Assembly (NCBI GenBank): GCA_015488125.1
Contig: WFOJ01000032.1
Location: 1-14,064, forward strand
DNA: 14,064 bases
Source: Mariprofundaceae bacterium
GTDB lineage: Bacteria; Pseudomonadota; Zetaproteobacteria; Mariprofundales; Mariprofundaceae
Direction: 5' to 3'
Made by a program: the position numbers and the translations under genes. The notes beneath the pieces are model-generated. The model saw nothing but the letters and a program-made list of their open reading frames with translations. It was not told the DNA's origin and did not search any database. Shown here piece after piece: positions 12,971 through 14,064 of the stretch (position 1 is its first letter; each line of letters starts with the position of its first letter).

Positions 12971-14064
12971 GATTGCTGCTCCTGCGCCTCTGCCAGGGCA
13001 ATAGCGCGAAACATTGCCGTGGCCTTGTTGATGCATTCCTGATGTTCGCTGGCTGGTTGGGAATCGGCAACAATGCCTGCGCCAGCCTGCACACTGAGTT
13101 GATCGCCCTGAATCACGGCGGTGCGGATAATAATGGCGGTATCCATTTGCTCGCCACCAAAAGAAATATGGCCCAGGCAGCCGCCGTAAGCGCCACGCGC
13201 CTTGCCTTCCAGTTCGCTGATGATCTGCATCGCTCGCACCTTTGGCGCGCCAGAGAGCGTTCCCGCCGGAAAGGTGGCGGCAATCAGATCCAGCGCATCG
13301 GCATCATCCCGCAATTCACCCTCAACCTGTGAAACAATATGCATCACATGCGAATAATGCTCCACCACCATTTGTTCGCTGACCCTGACTGTACCGTAGT
13401 TGCATACCCGCCCCAAATCATTGCGGCCAAGATCCACCAGCATCACATGTTCAGCCAGTTCCTTGGCATCGGCCAGCAAATCCGCTTCCAGCCGGGCATC
13501 TTCCTCGCTGTTGCTGCCGCGAGGGCGCGTACCGGCAATGGGACGGACGATCGCCTGCCTGCCTTTCTTGCGCACCAGAATCTCCGGCGAAGAACCGACC
13601 AACACGGTGTCATCAATGTGCAGGTAAAACAGATAGGGAGAAGGATTGATATGCCGCACAGCGCGATAGATGTTGATCGGTTGCGTGTTCAGCGTAGCGC
13701 TGAAACGCTGCGACAGCACGACCTGAAAAATGTCACCAGCCAGAATATATTCACGCGCTCTGGCAACCATTGCCTCGTATGCCGCCTGACTGGTCTCTGC
13801 TTCAGGTGTGGGAGGGGTATCTGTGTGATCCAGTGAAAACACCGGCAGGCTGCCCGCCGTCGCTGTATATTGTTCAAGCCTGTCCAGCTCTGACTGCGCC
13901 TGGGCAGCATCATCTGCCAGCACGCAAATATGCATCATGCCGCGCAGTCCATCAAAGATGATGAAGCGATCGACCAGCATCCAGGCCGCCAGCACATCGG
14001 CATCGTCACGAAAATCCACGCCAGGCTCAAAAGCGGGCACATAGTCGTAGCCAAAATAGCCCAC
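12967..14064 (-). CDS. trpE: Anthranilate synthase component I, 5' end outside the window
   Basis: The C-terminal 365 codons of TrpE, which makes anthranilate from chorismate with ammonia from TrpG. The visible part starts in the GYFGYD segment, and a full protein is about 490-510 residues, so roughly 130 N-terminal residues, including the tryptophan feedback-binding elements, lie beyond the right edge. The chorismate-binding domain shows GDIFQVVLSQR (110-120), PYLFYL (143-148), SSPEILV (158-164), RPIAGTRPRG (174-183), LVDLGRNDLGRV (209-220), PAGTLSGAPK (266-275) and QAGAGIVADS (326-335). It is the first visible gene of the trpEGDC-yciH operon and ends in an ATGA overlap with trpG. Confidence 0.97.
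   Translation of the reverse strand: MGYFGYDYVPAFEPGVDFRDDADVLAAWMLVDRFIIFDGLRGMMHICVLADDAAQAQSELDRLEQYTATAGSLPVFSLDHTDTPPTPEAETSQAAYEAMVARAREYILAGDIFQVVLSQRFSATLNTQPINIYRAVRHINPSPYLFYLHIDDTVLVGSSPEILVRKKGRQAIVRPIAGTRPRGSNSEEDARLEADLLADAKELAEHVMLVDLGRNDLGRVCNYGTVRVSEQMVVEHYSHVMHIVSQVEGELRDDADALDLIAATFPAGTLSGAPKVRAMQIISELEGKARGAYGGCLGHISFGGEQMDTAIIIRTAVIQGDQLSVQAGAGIVADSQPASEHQECINKATAMFRAIALAEAQEQQS

Noticed and set aside
13339..13836. 165-codon plus-strand frame opposite trpE
   Set aside because: Antisense to conserved TrpE motifs; His/Arg-rich composition of a shadow frame.

Overview
This window is a complete type I-E (E. coli-like) CRISPR-Cas locus lying directly downstream of a tryptophan-biosynthesis operon. 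Every protein-coding gene is on the minus strand, so the biological order runs from the right edge to the left: trpE (5' end cut off by the window edge), trpG, trpD, trpC, a yciH/SUI1 gene, a 166-nt control region, then cas3, cas8e (cse1), cse2, cas7e, cas5e, cas6e, an unusual 356-nt gap with a tiny cysteine-containing ORF, cas1, cas2, an AT-rich leader and the CRISPR array. The array runs off the left edge.

The host looks like a mesophilic proteobacterium. GC is near 50 percent, strong AAGGAGG-type ribosome binding sites are common, the Cas proteins align closely with the E. coli set as I remember it, and a bacterial YciH follows trpEGDC. I cannot name a genus; beta-, gamma- and zetaproteobacteria all remain possible.

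The array holds 24 complete 29-nt repeats at an exact 61-nt period, plus a 14-nt partial repeat at the left edge, giving 24 spacers of exactly 32 nt. The orientation of the repeat (3' end GAUGAACCG in the RNA) and the position of the leader both say it is transcribed leftwards, on the minus strand, from the leader between cas2 and the first repeat. The newest spacer is therefore the one at 1418-1449.

The Cas genes make one tightly packed operon with overlapping or nearly touching junctions. Cas8e, Cse2, Cas7e, Cas5e and Cas6e form Cascade, Cas6e matures the crRNA, Cas3 degrades the target and Cas1-Cas2 acquire spacers. Expected catalytic residues are present in Cas1, Cas3 and Cas6e, so the system looks functional. 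A candidate promoter with a dyad in its spacer precedes cas3. No U-tract terminator is visible between yciH and cas3, so readthrough from trp into cas is possible.

Most of the window is a well-known system. The parts that deserve a second look are the small ORF and gap between cas6e and cas1, the CRISPR-repeat-like dyad in the cas3 promoter, one repeat altered at its PAM-derived base next to a hairpin-forming spacer, and loss of both Cys pairs that I recall as a zinc site in E. coli Cas8e.
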